DNA of 64,000 bases, taken from CAVSUZ01 sp963795415 (lineage in GTDB: Bacteria; Pseudomonadota; Alphaproteobacteria; Acetobacterales; Acetobacteraceae). The notes below the pieces were generated by a model. The model made no database searches, had not been told where the DNA came from, and worked only from the letters and a program-made list of their open reading frames with translations. The stretch spans positions 2,046,001 through 2,110,000 of the forward strand of contig CAWCHQ010000001.1 of NCBI GenBank assembly GCA_963795415.1, in the 5' to 3' direction. Both the position numbers and the translations under genes were made by a program. This document shows, in pieces, positions 24,633-36,590 of the stretch. Each line of letters starts with the position of its first letter. The first letter of the stretch is position 1.

Positions 24633-26636
24633 AACGCAACCACGGATTGGCGCGGTAATGCGAGCCTGGGCGCGGGATCGCTGGGCAAGCCGCGTTATCC
24701 AGCGGGAACCCGGCTGGTGATCGTCGGCGACAACGGCGCCGCTGGGCATGCGCAGGCCGATGCCCGCGGCAGAGGCACCCCGCTCCCGCAGGTGCATCGT
24801 TGACGTGATCTACCCCCCAGAAGGGGTGAAGGATGTCAACGATCTGCTGCGAGAGCGCGGCGCAGAGTGGGTGCGCGTATGGATGCAGACCGCCCTCGCG
24901 CCCTCCCCCGCCGAGGCGTCGTTCAAAAGCTGCGAACCGCCCAGGCGGCTGCCAACCGCAACGCTCGCCGAGGCCTATGCCTATCACGCCGGCACCATGC
25001 TCCAGTTCTACCGGCCCCTGGAGGACGGCGAGCAGCCGCCGTGAATACTGATGGCCGGCCAGGGCGGGACTGGCAAAACCGAAAACGCAGCGCGCTTCGC
25101 CCGCGAGGAGCCGCGCCGGCAGATGGTGCTGGTTCCGGAGCACCGGGTCCTCGGCTCGCAGGTGATCGAGCGAGACCGCGGGCTCGGTATCGATGCCGCG
25201 TCGCTGCTCGGGCGGGGCGATCCGTTCAATCCGAAACCGACGGATTTATGCTCCCGGCCCGAAGACGTGGCCCGAGGCGCTGAAGGCCGATCAGGACATA
25301 TCGAAGACGGTTTGCGGCACGCGGGATGGGCCGCACTGCCCCGACTTCGCCACCTGCCCGTATCAGGCGATGAAGCAGAAGGCCGCCCAGGCGAAGGTGG
25401 TAGTGGGGTCCAGCAACTGGCTGTTCCACGCCCTACCCAAAAAGGTTGCGAAGGATATCCGCCGGCTGGTGATCGAGGAGGACTTCACCCAGTAAGGGAT
25501 CTGGCTTCTTCGCCTGTCCTTGGAGAGCTTCGGCGCAGCCGCAATCGCGAAATGGCCCGTGCGGAATGACGGCGAGCCGGGCCTGCGTGCAGGATGGCAA
25601 TCTCACTCCGGAAGCGATGCGCGCCGCAGGCCTGCGCCAAGAGGATTTCGTCGAAGCCATCCGCCTGATCCGCCGCTGCCGTGTGGAATTGGTAATGGTG
25701 CCGGGAATGTCTATCGAGGCCCGACGCGAAGCTGCGGCGAATGAGGCTATCAATGGGCAGATCGGGAAGCTCGTAACAGCTGTTACCATCATGCAGGAGG
25801 TGTTGGACGGTTGCGGGCCGGGCCGGATAACGATCGAGACCACCACCACGAAGCCCGGCGTATCGCGCTCGATCGTCGTGCATACGCCGTTGAAGGTGGC
25901 GGACTGGGCGCGCGAGCTTCCGGCGCTGCTGGTGAACGGCACCCCGCAGGTCGAGACGGTGCGGCAGCTTTTCCCGCGCGTGATCGAGCGCAAACCGCCC
26001 GAGGTAGCCGCCCATCATGCACAGACGCATCTGGTGCTCGGCGGGTTCGCAAAAAGCACGGTCGCACGGAGCAAAAGCAAGCAGGCGGAGTTGAATTGGT
26101 TCATCAAGCTGCAGGCGCTAGGGCAGGAGCGGGTGAGCCTGGTCTCGTTCAAATCGTTGAAGCACGTCCTGGCAAAGGATGTGCCCGGGATGCTTCCGCC
26201 GCGGCATCACCTCCAGAACGCCGGCGATGACGAACTTCGCGATGTGTCCTTGCGCGTCGTGCAGGACGGTATTCGCCCGCCGACGCGCGAGCTCGCGCGG
26301 CTGATACGCGCCAAGACGGGCCGCGCCCCTTCCCCAGCCACGCCGGTGATGGCCCCCGCCCGGGTGATGAAGGCGGACCGTACCGGCATCGAGTTTCCAG
26401 TGCTGCGGTACGAGGATCCAGACATGCAGGCGGAGTACGCGCACCACCTGAACGGCAGCGTATCCCAGGGCCTAGCGCGCTCGCGTTCAGTGATGCGCAC
26501 GGCGCTCAATCCGGTCAGAAATATCCTGTTGGGCAACGTCGCGCCTCCCGGCTGCGGCGGGGGTGGGCGCGCTGACTGGCCGGTCTTGCGACCGGCCGAG
26601 ATCAGGTATCGGATGGAGCACCCGCCCGATGGTTAA
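24633..26636 (+). pseudogene. Toprim primase/helicase of a mobile element, heavily decayed
   Basis: Pieces in order: PRYPAGTRLVIVGDNGAAGH (Toprim metal site, with GDND changed to GDNG), then after a shift near 24765 VIYPPEGVKDVNDLLRE. An in-frame TGA at 25042 is followed by ILMAGQGGTGKTENAARFA (Walker A). A shift near 25240 leads to TCPYQAMKQKAAQAKVVVG and RRLVIEEDFTQ (Walker B-like), then a TAA at 25493. After another shift near 25570, 350 residues to 26636 read on. This is the architecture of a Toprim-helicase replication protein of plasmid or phage origin. At least two nonsense codons and three shifts make it non-functional. Confidence 0.6.
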
Positions 26637-27220
26637 TCAACCGGCACAAAGTAATTGCAAATTCCGCGAAGTTTTCGGACGCGAAGGGCGAAGCTACGGC
26701 CGCCAACCTCCGGGAACCCAGAGGACAGACCACGATGAGCAAGGGCCACCTATGACGGGCGCAGATCGAATGCGCGCCCGAGTCCGCTTTCGGCGCCCGA
26801 CAACGCGGCGCGGCGACCGAGAAGCGCTGGAAGCAGCCTGACTGTTTTTGGCCGAGACCAGACGATCTGCTTTGGACAACCGACGGGCCGGAGCGGGCAT
26901 TCGGATGCCCGCCGCTAAGTAGCGGCAACCGGCTCGGGACGGGCTTTTGCACCAGGCCTCTTCACGAAATGGCCCTTTGATTTCGGGCGATTTGAAACCT
27001 GGCGCAAATTCTTGCGGACTGTGTGTAAACTGAATCGCAACGGGTTCCCACTCTGGAAGCCGATGTCCGTGAACCTGGCGGTCAGACGCTTGGCGACGGC
27101 CGCGCACCTGATACACTATTGGTCAGAGCGTATAAGGCCAGCCGGCGAGGTAATCCTGCTTGGCGACCTCAAAAATCTTCAGTGTAATCCCACCTGGAAG
27201 CACTTTGGATCACTCGACAT
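26637..27220. other. Gene-free stretch between mobile remnant and ICMT-like gene
   Basis: No convincing coding sequence in about 580 bp. Frames here lack recognisable motifs or ribosome sites. The only clear structure is the hairpin at 26893-26912. Composition becomes less GC-rich toward 27200, where the promoter of the next gene should lie. Confidence 0.5.
26893..26912. terminator. 8-bp perfect hairpin with TCGG loop
   Basis: GCGGGCAT (26893-26900) and ATGCCCGC (26905-26912) pair around the tetraloop TCGG. It has the look of a stable RNA hairpin but lacks a T-run; it may mark the end of the former island transcript. Confidence 0.35.
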
Positions 27221-27799
27221 ATGGCCGTATATAACTTGCTCATAGTCATCTCTTGGCTTGTCCTCATCGCGTACTGGGCTATCTCGGCCATCAGTGCGAA
27301 ACGGAATATCGGCGGCGGTTGGGCTTGGCGTCGAGAGATCGGGTTGCGCCTTGGCATTCTCGTCCTGGTTTTGCTCGCATTGCGTATTTGGGGCTCCATT
27401 CATCCGCTGCGCAACGCGCGATCACACATGGTCAACATGAACCTGGCCGTCGGCTTTGCAGGAGCCGGGCTCTGTATGCTGGGTGTGGGCTTCGCCGTTT
27501 GGGCCAGGATCTGTCTTGGCAGGAACTGGGGCATGCCCATGTCCCGGAAGGCGAACCCTGCGCTCGTGACAAATGGCCCGTACGCATATGTACGCCATCC
27601 GATCTACTCTGGCATCATCCTTGCCATCCTCGGCTCAGCGATCGGCGAGAGCATGCTCTGGGTGATACCGTTCATTCTATCAGGAAGCTACTTCGTGTAC
27701 AGCGCGCGGCAGGAAGAGAAGCTCATGGGCGAGTTGTTTCCGGAAACATATCCCGCATACATGAAGCGGACGAAGATGCTGATACCGTTCATTTTGTAG
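27221..27799 (+). CDS. Isoprenylcysteine carboxyl methyltransferase-like membrane protein
   Basis: A 192-residue integral membrane protein with about five hydrophobic segments. The C-terminal catalytic signature of the ICMT/PEMT family is present: LVTNGPYAYVRHPIYSG, then RQEEKLMGELFPETYPAYM. RHPxYxG and the EE pair bind S-adenosylmethionine in characterised relatives. Bacterial members methylate small lipophilic or sulfur compounds; the substrate cannot be inferred. It has intact length and stands alone, converging on pbpC with about 40 bp between stops. Confidence 0.85.
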   Translation: MAVYNLLIVISWLVLIAYWAISAISAKRNIGGGWAWRREIGLRLGILVLVLLALRIWGSIHPLRNARSHMVNMNLAVGFAGAGLCMLGVGFAVWARICLGRNWGMPMSRKANPALVTNGPYAYVRHPIYSGIILAILGSAIGESMLWVIPFILSGSYFVYSARQEEKLMGELFPETYPAYMKRTKMLIPFIL

Positions 27800-27840
27800 T
27801 CCGCTACGCGATCGGTCCCTTCGTTGGTGCCCCTATTTGG

Positions 27841-29829
27841 CTATTGAACCCGCAGCGTCGCACTATCATCACCTGCGATTATGCGGATTGTCGCGTGCAC
27901 CGCTTCTCCCCCCGCGTCCAGCACCGTAACGCGATAGAATCCCGGGCTCGGCGGCCTCCATTGCGTCTGGCGCAGCGCCTCGACCGACTGAATCGGCGCG
28001 CCGTCAATGAGGAACCGCAGCGGCCGGCGCCCGCCCATGGCTTTCAGATCGAATGGCCCCATCCCCTCGATGACCGCGCCCGATACGGGAAACAGCAGGC
28101 GCAGCGGGTCAGGTGTGGGGGCGCTTGCAAGCGACCACATCCGTGCACTGTGCGGTGCCACGCGTGGCGCCGCCGGCAGCGCCCCGAACAACCGTGCCAG
28201 TATCGGCAGGGCGTGATCTGCGGCCGCGCCAGCGTCCATTGCCGATCCGTCCGGGCGTCCCACCCACACCCCGATCAGGCGCGTCCGATCAAAGCCGAAC
28301 GCCCAGTTATCGCGGTCGCCCCAGCTCGTGCCGGTCTTCCAGGCCACGCCGCGGTCGTCGGCCTCGTTGGGAAAAGGGCGGGTCAGGATATCCGCAACCA
28401 CCTGCGCCGCAGACGGAGACAGCAGGCGGTCTACCTCTGCGGCGGGCTCGGTCAGCGACAACGGCACGACCCGCCCATCCGTTGCCAGTCCGGCATACAG
28501 CGCCATCAGCTCTCGCATTGTCATCCCGGCACCGCCCAGGATAATCGGCAGACTCGGCGCGGCATCCCGTGGCAGGTGGAGCGGCGTGCCGGCTGAGGTC
28601 AGTGCGGCGCTGAAGCGTAATGCGCCGTAGCGGGCAAGTAGTTCCACCGCCGGCAAATTCAGCGAGCGCCGCAGCGCCTCCGCCGCCGTCACCCGTCCGG
28701 CGAAGCGGCCGCTGAAATCCTCGGGCCCGTACGCACCGAAGCGATCCGGCACGTCGGCCAGCAGCGTGTCGGGGTGAACCAGCCCATCGGCAAAGGCCAG
28801 GCCATACAGAAAGGGCTTCAGCGTCGAGCCGGGACTGCGCAGTGCGAGACTCGGATCGACACGCCCGGACCGCGCCGCATCATTCCAATCGCCCAGCCAC
28901 AGCGCCGACAGCGTGCGGCTGCGCAGATCCGCCACCATCACCGCCAGGGCCACCCGCGGCGGCAGGTCCCCAAGCGTCGCCCTCGCAATGGTCGTCACCG
29001 CCGACTGGAGCGCTGGGTCGATGCTGGTGACCAGGCTTGGCGGGTGACGCGCCGCGACGAACAGTTGCGGCAGGCCGCGCGGCATAGGCAACCGCCGGTC
29101 CGGCACCGGCTCAGCCATCGCCGCCGCGGCTTCGGCCGGGGTCAGCAACCCACGCGCCGCGGCCAGCGTCAGGATACGGTCGCGCAGCCGCTTCGCCGCC
29201 GCCGGATGACGGTCGGGGCGCAACGCCTCCGGCCGTCGCGGCAGAGCGATGAGCAGCGCCGCCTCCGCCGCATCCAGGGCGCCGGGCGGTTTGCCGAAGT
29301 AGGCATAGGACGCCGCCTCGACCCCGACCACGTTTCCGCCGAACGGCGCCAGCGACAGCCACAAACTCAGGATCTGGTCCTCGGTCAGGCGGCGCCACAG
29401 GTCGATGGCGCGTGCTGTTTCCACGATCTTCGCGAACAGACGCCGCGGCGTCGGATCCAGCAGCCGGGCAACCTGCATCGTCAGGGTAGAGCCACCGGAG
29501 ACCACGTGCCCCGCCCGCGCCATCTGCCAGGCGGCGCGCAGCACCGCGCCTGGATCGACGCCGGGCTCACTCGTGAAGTGCTGGTCTTCGACGGCAATCA
29601 GAAGCTCCCGCAGGAACGGCGAGACCTCTTTCGGTGCCGTCTGCAAGCGCCAGACGCCGCCCGGCGCGGGGGCTAGTGCCAGCAACGAGCCGTCACGTGC
29701 CAGGATGCGTGTGCCCCAGAATTGCGTTGGCGGCAGCGGTGCAGGAGAAATCCACCCTAACGCCACAACTGCTGCCGCAGCGGCCACACAGCCAGTGCAT
29801 AGCTCCAGCAGGCGCCGCCGGCACGTCAC
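27841..29829 (-). CDS. pbpC: Penicillin-binding protein 1C
   Basis: A 662-residue bifunctional peptidoglycan synthase. A membrane anchor (residues 15-32) is followed by the GT51 transglycosylase domain with catalytic Glu81 in AVEDQHF and GGSTLTMQVARL. Next comes the transpeptidase domain with Ser335 in SPGSTLKP, the SLN motif, KTGTS, and a C-terminal PBP1C extension. It starts at a GTG overlapping the macroglobulin stop (GTGA), matching the well-known yfhM-pbpC pairing in which the macroglobulin guards the periplasm and PbpC repairs the wall. Confidence 0.93.
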   Translation of the reverse strand: MTCRRRLLELCTGCVAAAAAVVALGWISPAPLPPTQFWGTRILARDGSLLALAPAPGGVWRLQTAPKEVSPFLRELLIAVEDQHFTSEPGVDPGAVLRAAWQMARAGHVVSGGSTLTMQVARLLDPTPRRLFAKIVETARAIDLWRRLTEDQILSLWLSLAPFGGNVVGVEAASYAYFGKPPGALDAAEAALLIALPRRPEALRPDRHPAAAKRLRDRILTLAAARGLLTPAEAAAAMAEPVPDRRLPMPRGLPQLFVAARHPPSLVTSIDPALQSAVTTIARATLGDLPPRVALAVMVADLRSRTLSALWLGDWNDAARSGRVDPSLALRSPGSTLKPFLYGLAFADGLVHPDTLLADVPDRFGAYGPEDFSGRFAGRVTAAEALRRSLNLPAVELLARYGALRFSAALTSAGTPLHLPRDAAPSLPIILGGAGMTMRELMALYAGLATDGRVVPLSLTEPAAEVDRLLSPSAAQVVADILTRPFPNEADDRGVAWKTGTSWGDRDNWAFGFDRTRLIGVWVGRPDGSAMDAGAAADHALPILARLFGALPAAPRVAPHSARMWSLASAPTPDPLRLLFPVSGAVIEGMGPFDLKAMGGRRPLRFLIDGAPIQSVEALRQTQWRPPSPGFYRVTVLDAGGEAVHATIRIIAGDDSATLRVQ

Positions 29830-32800
29830 GGCGTCGCCGGTGTTACCGCAATATGCACCGCCCCCTGGCGGGCGAAAACCGCCGGACGATACATGTCGGC
29901 CACCGTAATGCCGGGATACTCGAAACTGCCTGGCGTCACCGCCCGCAGGATCACCCCCAGCCGGAACGACGGCTGGTGGGCAGACAGGCTGACGACAGCC
30001 GCGTAGCGGTCATCCGCCGCTGCCTGCGTTTCTGTATCGCTGAGTTCCCCGAGCCACTGCATGCCGGAGACCTTGCCGGCCGGGAAGCGGCCGGCGATCT
30101 CCCACCCCGCGGGCAACCCCGCCAGCACAACGGCATCATGCGCCTGACCGTCCGTCGCCGCACCCTCGAGGACCATCACGAAGGTGCTGTTCTGCGGCAG
30201 CTTGTCGGGGTCCACCGTCGAGCCGTCCATCCCGTAGAAGCCGCGGCGTATTGTCATGCCGGACCGCGCAGCTGGCGGCGGCGTTACCGGCACACCCTGA
30301 ATCACCAGGCTGCCCGGGATCGCTGTGCTGCCCGGGTTGTGCACCGTGACCGAGCCGGGCAGCGGCAGAGTAATGCTCGGCGTCGGGCCAACGGTTTTGC
30401 CGTCCGCGACAACCGTCACCGGTCCCGCGCCCACCTCCATTGCCGCCGCGGCCGCCCCCGCCCACCCCTGCTCTTGTGTGTTCAGCGCATCGGGGTTGAG
30501 GTTGGAGCCCGGCAGCGCCGCCCGGATCGCGGTCACGCTTTGGGGCATCGCTCCACTCTCGGTGATCAGAACCGCGGTCGCGAGTTGGTCGCGCAGCGCC
30601 GAACCGTAATCCGCGTACCAGGACCGCCGAGCGGGATCGGCCAGTACCCTGGGCGAAGATCGCCCGCGCCTGGTCGTTCTGCCCGAGACGTACCAGGGAG
30701 GCCGCGATCTGCGCCCTGGCAAGCGGCGTCGGCTCGGAGTCCAGGCCATCAGCCGCGACACGAATGGCGCCCGCTGGCGCCTTGCCCGCCATCGCCAGCA
30801 CATACAGTGCGTAGGCTTGCGCGGCGTACTCCTTCGGGCCGGAGGGCGGCGTCGCCACCTCGTTTTCCAGCCACCCCAACGCCTGGTCCAGCATCGGCCC
30901 CGGTACCGGCGCACCGGCCTTGCGGGCGCGCAGCAGCACGTCGGTTACATACGCCGTCAGCCAGGGTTGTGCATCACCGTTCGAGGACCACAAGCCGAAC
31001 GCGCCATCATAGCGCTGCCGGTCCCCAAGCGCCGCGACCACCTGCTCCAGCCACGCCGCGCGATCCGGGCCCGCTACCGGTCCCGTCAGCGTCGCCAGCG
31101 GCAGGCCGCGGCTCGCAATCTGTTCCAGGCAATCGAGCGGATACGCTTCCAGCGCCCGCACCAACGCGGCGGCGTCGTACCGCACGCCGAGGCCGAAGGA
31201 TGCGCTGGCATGCCAGGTGCCGGGGATAAAGGCGGCGGCATCGGGCTCCAGCGTCTGGCTCGCCTCTGGGGCGAGCGTCAGCGGCGTCACCTGTGCCACC
31301 GCGGCCCGCGCTGAGTGGACACTTAGTGTCGCCGTATGCACCACATGGAACCCATTCGGCCCGTCCGCCTGCACCGTCAGCCTGCCGAGGCCGGCATCCC
31401 CGGCGGTCAGCGTCAACGGCACCAGCACCCGCTGCTGTGACGCAAGGTTCAGCGCCGGCGGATCGCCGCCCACGACCGTCAGGGCGCCCGAGACGGTGGC
31501 ATGCACCGAGAAGCTGCCGGCCGGCAGCTCCAAGTTCTGCAGCATCACCGCGATGCGTGCCTGGTCGCCGGGTGCCAGGAAGCGCGGCAGCAGCGGCTCC
31601 ACGATCGCCGGATCGCGCATCACGATGTCCTTGCCGAGGCTGCCGGTCTTCGTGCCGTCCCAGCCCACCGCCATCAGCCGTAGCGTGCCGTCGAAATCCG
31701 GCAACGCGATTGGGAATTGCGCCACGCCGTCCGGTCCCGCCTCCACGGGACCGGCGAACAACGACACGATCTGCTGCGGAATCGGATTGGACTGCGTGTC
31801 GATATCGCCGCCCGCGCCCTGCCGCAGGATGGTGTTCGCCGCGCCGGCCGGAGCCAGCAGACGCGCCCAGTCATCATGGATGCCCACGCCCAGCCTGCGC
31901 TTGCCGAAGGAATGGCCCAGCGGATCTGGCGTCTTGAAATCCGTGAGCGCCAGAATGCCCTCATCCACCGCGGCCAGCGTCACCCAAGCGCCCGGGGTCG
32001 TCTTCACCGCGAAGGTCGCCGCAGTGCGCGGCCGATAGGTCGGTTGCGTATCGATACCGAGCGGCAAAGTGCGCGCCGTGGGGTCGAGCGCCACCCAGGT
32101 CAGACCAATAGCCCGCGCCGGCGCCTGCTTCGCGTCCGGTCCGGTGCCGCCAGGGCGGAACACATGCACCCCGACATAGGCCCCCGGGCCCCAATCGGCT
32201 GTTACTGGGATCGATACGTCGAAGCTGCCTGCGGACGGTGTGACGTCGATCAGCCGCTTCACCCGGTCGGTCATCACCAGGACCGTGGCCGGCCCGGCAT
32301 AGGGCGCCTCGACATGGATCACTGCCGTGTCGCCCGACTTGTAGTGTTGCTCACCGGCGCGCACCGAAACTCGTGCCGGCACGTCCGGATTATCGCTGAC
32401 CGCCCAGCCCGAGTAGAACACGACCGAGGTGGCCGCCATGCCGCCCTGGGCCTGCAGCACCTGCAGCCGATGGCGGCCGAACGGCAGGGCTCGCCCGTAG
32501 GCGAACGGCGCTCCGTCGGCGGGCAATGTCACGCTCTGGCTGTCCACCGGCTCATCGCGCCACACCGTTTCGTACCGCGCCTGCCCGTTGCTGACGGAAA
32601 GCCGCCAGTCCGGCGTCTGGCGCACCAGCCGGATCTGCACCGGCATCGCCACACGCTTGCCGTCCGGCGCAACCGCGACGATGCGGAATCCGGCCCTGGT
32701 GTCGGCGTTGACCGCATCGCCTGAGAAATCCTCGGCGATGCCGATCATCGGCGCGGCCGGGCGGATCGGCAGCGTGATACTGGTGCTCACGCCACGCCCG

Positions 32801-35019
32801 GCCGGATCGTTCACATCCACCGACACCGCCGCCTGCAAGGCGACTGAGGTATCCGGCAGCTTCGACAAATTCACCGGCACATTCGTCCGCCCGTGCGCAT
32901 CCGTCGCGACGAGATCGACCTCCGACCGATTGGCGGTGAACGCGTCATCGCTCAGGCCGAAACGGTACGCGGTAAAATCCGGAAAGGGCTTGGGATCGGG
33001 CGTGATTGTGATGCTTGCCGAGCCCGACAGATCGTTGCCCGGCGCGCCGTAGAGAAAACGAACATCCACGGGCAGATCGGTGATGCGCCCTGGCTCCAGG
33101 ATGTGCGGCGCGGCGGGCGCGAACTCCACCGCCAGGCGCGGCGGAACGAAAGCATCGACCTGGAAAGTCTGGTCAGCAATGGCGCGCCCCTTCGGATCAG
33201 CCTTCAACACGATGTCCCACGTGCCGAACTGCGCACCTGCGGACAGCGTCACCGCCTGATGGATCGAGGCACCATCCGCGCGCGGCGGCACCGTGTCCTG
33301 AAACACGCGGCCATCCGGTCGGGTCACGATCAGATGCAGCGGCAAATCCACTGGCGCGCCGCTCTCGTCGCGCAGGAGCGCCATGACCTGCACGGTCTCG
33401 CCGGGACGATAGATGCCGCGATCGGTCCAGATGAACGGATCAATCGGACCCGGCTGCGGCGTACCCGATGCACCGCGATCGGACAGGTCGAAATCCGGCG
33501 CGGTCAGGCTAAGCCGGGTGAAGTCCTGCCCGTCCGCCCCACGGATGTGCAGAGCCGCGGGTGCGAGGCCGTTCTGCCCTGCCAGCAGCGGCTGGGCGAA
33601 TTTCACAACGCCATCTGCATCGGTCGTAGCGCTGGCGAGTATCTCGTTGTCGGTGGCCAACAGATCGATGGTAGCGCCAGCGACGGGCAAGCCGGACGCG
33701 TAGCTGCGCAGCTGCACCGTGTCGCCGTCTGCCCCGTGCCAGACGGTTGGCGCCAGGTCGGTGCGGAGAATGAGCTGGACGGCCGCTGGCGCCTCATCCT
33801 GATTGAACGGCGTGCCGTCGCCCGGCTCCGCGATCAGGGCGTAGAGTCCGGGTGCCGACAGCGCCGCGGGCAACGGCAGCACAGTATGGTTCAGCACGTT
33901 GCGCGCAAAGCCCGGGACATCCGCGAGCCCGGTCCAGACCACCCGGCCCTGATTCTGCTTCAGCTCGGTCGCGCCGTCGCTGCCGATCGGGCTCTGCGAC
34001 GGCGGATAGGTCTGCATGACATGCAGCAGATTGCGCTCGTCGATTTTGACCAGGGTGAGCTTCACGGCCGAGAGGTTCACGCTATCCAGCGCCACGGTGG
34101 CACGGAAATCGCGCGGCTGCAGGTAGCGTGCACCGTCCAACACTAACCGCGGCTTGCGATTCGGCATGGCGATGGGGATCGCCATGTCCTGCTTCAGCGA
34201 CAGCCCGTTGTCGCCCGGCATGCCGTGGCGCAGCGTTGCGGTCGTGGTGGCGCCGGCGGGCAGGCCGCTGATGCAGATCCGGCGCAATTCCAGCGTAACG
34301 GCGGCATCCTTCACCGCCGGGCTTAACGACAGCCAATCGCCCGGATGAAAGTCCGGCGCGCTGGATGGGTCACCCTCGAAGCGCAGGCAGGCGCGCGTCG
34401 GGAATGCCTCGGCGTCGGTGGACAGGCCGTCGAACAGCAGCCCGAGTTCCTGCTGGCGCTGTACCAGCTCCTGCTGGGCGGCAGGATCATGCGGCAGGCG
34501 GCGGGCGATGGCCTGCAGCACCTTCACCTCTGATGACGGCTTATTCAGCCCCGCGAGCGCCTCGCGCATAAGGCGTAGCGCCAAGACCTGGTCGGCCGCC
34601 GTGCTGCCGTTGCTCCGATCGACGCTGGTGAACGCCATCCAGCCAGCCTGTAGGGCTCGGTTCAACTCCTGGGGGGTGGCGTGCAGCTCCGCTTGTGCCA
34701 GTGCCAGCCAGGTCCGCCAGTTCGGTGTGGTTCCCTGGGGCAGGCCGCCGACGATCATCTGCAAAGCCGGCAGCGCCTCGGCGTAGTCGTTCGCCGCCAG
34801 GGCCTCCCTGGCGGTCGCCTCTGCTTTCCGCAGCGAAGCCGCCGACAGCCCGGCCGGGTAGTCGTGGCGCAACGTATTCTGGAAATGCTGCGCATCGCTC
34901 TGAAGGCCGGGAAGCGCGAGCTCCTGTGCCGCCTCCTGCGACTTGGCCGGCAACGCAAAGGCGATCACGCCGAACAGGCAAACCAGTTGGATAAATCCAA
35001 GGCGACGGAGAAGCGGCAT
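29826..35019 (-). pseudogene. yfhM: Bacterial alpha-2-macroglobulin (YfhM type), single frameshift
   Basis: A protein of about 1730 residues read in two frames. It starts at the ATG at 35019 with a signal peptide (MPLLRRLGFIQLVCLFGVIA), has no clear lipobox, and contains MG domains such as WTDRGIYRPGETVQVMALLR. The thioester motif CLEQ is at 31120-31131, within a TED domain. One extra G near 30650 switches frame; the other frame then completes the family (SWYADYGSALRDQ, GFYGMDGSTVD, TFEYPG-like end) to 29826. Such proteins trap attacking proteases in the periplasm through the thioester. The C-terminus overlaps pbpC. The indel sits in GGG and may be a sequencing error. Confidence 0.85.
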
Positions 35020-35254
35020 CGGCGTCCCTTCCTGTCGAGCTCACGCCCTGAGAGGTGATTTATCGCCTCATGGCTCACAATAGGATCTTAATGAGCGCCG
35101 CGATCAGATGCCAAAAAAGATCCAGGTCAGTACTGAGCTAATAAACCCCGAACCCGTGTCGGGAAGAGATCAGCTCAGGTGCGGTAAGAGCCCCAGCGCG
35201 TTGTCACAATCAATCTTTTGCAGCGCGCGATCGAATTCTTCAACGAGCGAGCGA

Positions 35255-35612
35255 AGTCTGACCACGGTCGAACGGACGGTCGTCGATGTCCTGCACCGCC
35301 CGGACCTCGCGGGCGGCGTTGAGGAAGTCCTGAAGTCGTTGGACCTGGTGCGCTATGTCGATCCGGCGAAGATCGCCGACTATGTCGAGCTGCTGGACAA
35401 CCGCTCTATCGCTTCTGTTTCCGGCTGGTGGCTCGAAAAGCGGCGCGCGGCGCTCAGTGTTACTGACGACGTTCTGGCGCGCTTGCGGGCCCGGCTCCCA
35501 CGATCGAAGCACTACGCGCTGGGCGCCGAATCTGGTCATGCCGTTCTCGTCGAGCCGTGGCGTGCGCTTCTCCCCGCGGCAGGCCGTCGACGCCGCGTTT
35601 GAAGGCATCTGA
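35255..35612 (+). pseudogene. AbiEi-type antitoxin, C-terminal remnant
   Basis: About 118 residues of the AbiEi C-terminal domain: TTVERTVVDVLHRPDLAG, EVLKSLDLVRYVD, IADYVELLDNRSIAS and RLPRSKHYALG. The N-terminal winged-helix part is missing, and a shift near 35575 is needed to reach the end FEGI and TGA. The TGA at 35610-35612 overlaps the ATG of the toxin gene, the usual abiEi-abiEii coupling. AbiEi represses the operon and counters the toxin in type IV systems. Without its DNA-binding domain it is not functional. Confidence 0.7.
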
Positions 35613-36590
35613 TGGTCGCTTCGCGAGAAACCCCTCAGGACCTTGCGGCCGAGCGGCAGCTTCAGCCTGCGACGCCGGAGCGCGTGATCCGGCTGATCGA
35701 CATTCTCGACACCTTCGGCGCCGACGCGCTGATCCGGCCGCGCATCGCCTTGAAGGGCGGCACGGCGCTCGACGTTTTCTATCCCGATCCGGACCGCCTC
35801 TCGGTCGATATCGACGTCAACCATGTCGGCGCGATCGAGAAGGAGCGAATGGATGCAGACCGGCCGGATCTAGAGGACCGGATCGAGCGACTGATGGAAT
35901 CGAAAGGCTATGCCGCTCGACGCGGGCCGTCGGAGCATGCCGGAGGCAAAGGGATCTACCGCTACGCCTCGGCGCTCGGCGGGGCGGGCACCATCGAGAT
36001 CGACATCAACTATCTCTTCCGCGGTCCCCTTTAGGGCGTGGATCGCATGTCGTCTGCGGCCGTCGAATCGTATCGAGCCACGAATGTGCCGGTACTCGAC
36101 ATCCATGAGATCGTCGTCGGCAAGGTGGTCGCGCTGGTGACGCGCCGCGCGCGATCTGTTCGATGCGCATCGGATCATCGCCATGTCCGATCTGGATTTG
36201 ACGAAGATCAAGGTGGCCACCTTGATGATCGGTGCGAGTGCCAAGAGCTTCGATTGGCGCACAGCCTCGCCCGATGCGATCGGGTGCGAGTCGGCGACAT
36301 CACCGGCAAGCTCACCATGTGCCTGCATGATCGGTATTTCGATGCTTTCGGCGGCCCGGCAGCCTGGATCGAGAGCGTCACGGCCGAATGCCGAAAGAAA
36401 CTCGCCCCGGTGTTTCCGCTGACAGCAGGAGAGAGGGCCTTTCTGGATGCCGTGCTAGAGCGGGGCGAGATCGATGTGTCCTCGCTGGACGCTCCGCAAC
36501 CCGTGCGCGCCGCGATAGAAGCTTCTCCGGCACTGCGGTGGAAAGCGCAGAACGTCAAAGCGTGGAAATCTGCGGAAAAGTCGCTAGCTC
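35612..36590 (+). pseudogene. AbiEii/AbiGii nucleotidyltransferase toxin, multiply disrupted
   Basis: The first 140 residues carry the nucleotidyltransferase core: IALKGGTALDVFYPDPDR then LSVDIDVNHVG, equivalent to the GG..(D/E)xD metal-binding motif of AbiEii. A TAG at 36032-36034 interrupts (TGG to TAG fits), the same frame continues VPVLDIHEIVVGKVVAL, a shift near 36150 moves to MSDLDLTKIKVATLMIG, and another near 36285 returns to GDITGKLTMCLHDRYFDAF and the C-terminus. The intact family stops phage growth by modifying an essential target. Three lesions make this dead. Confidence 0.75.

Noticed and set aside
26602..26952. Minus-strand ORF in the gap before the ICMT-like gene
   Set aside because: Low-complexity basic sequence with no motif and no ribosome site; treated as non-coding.
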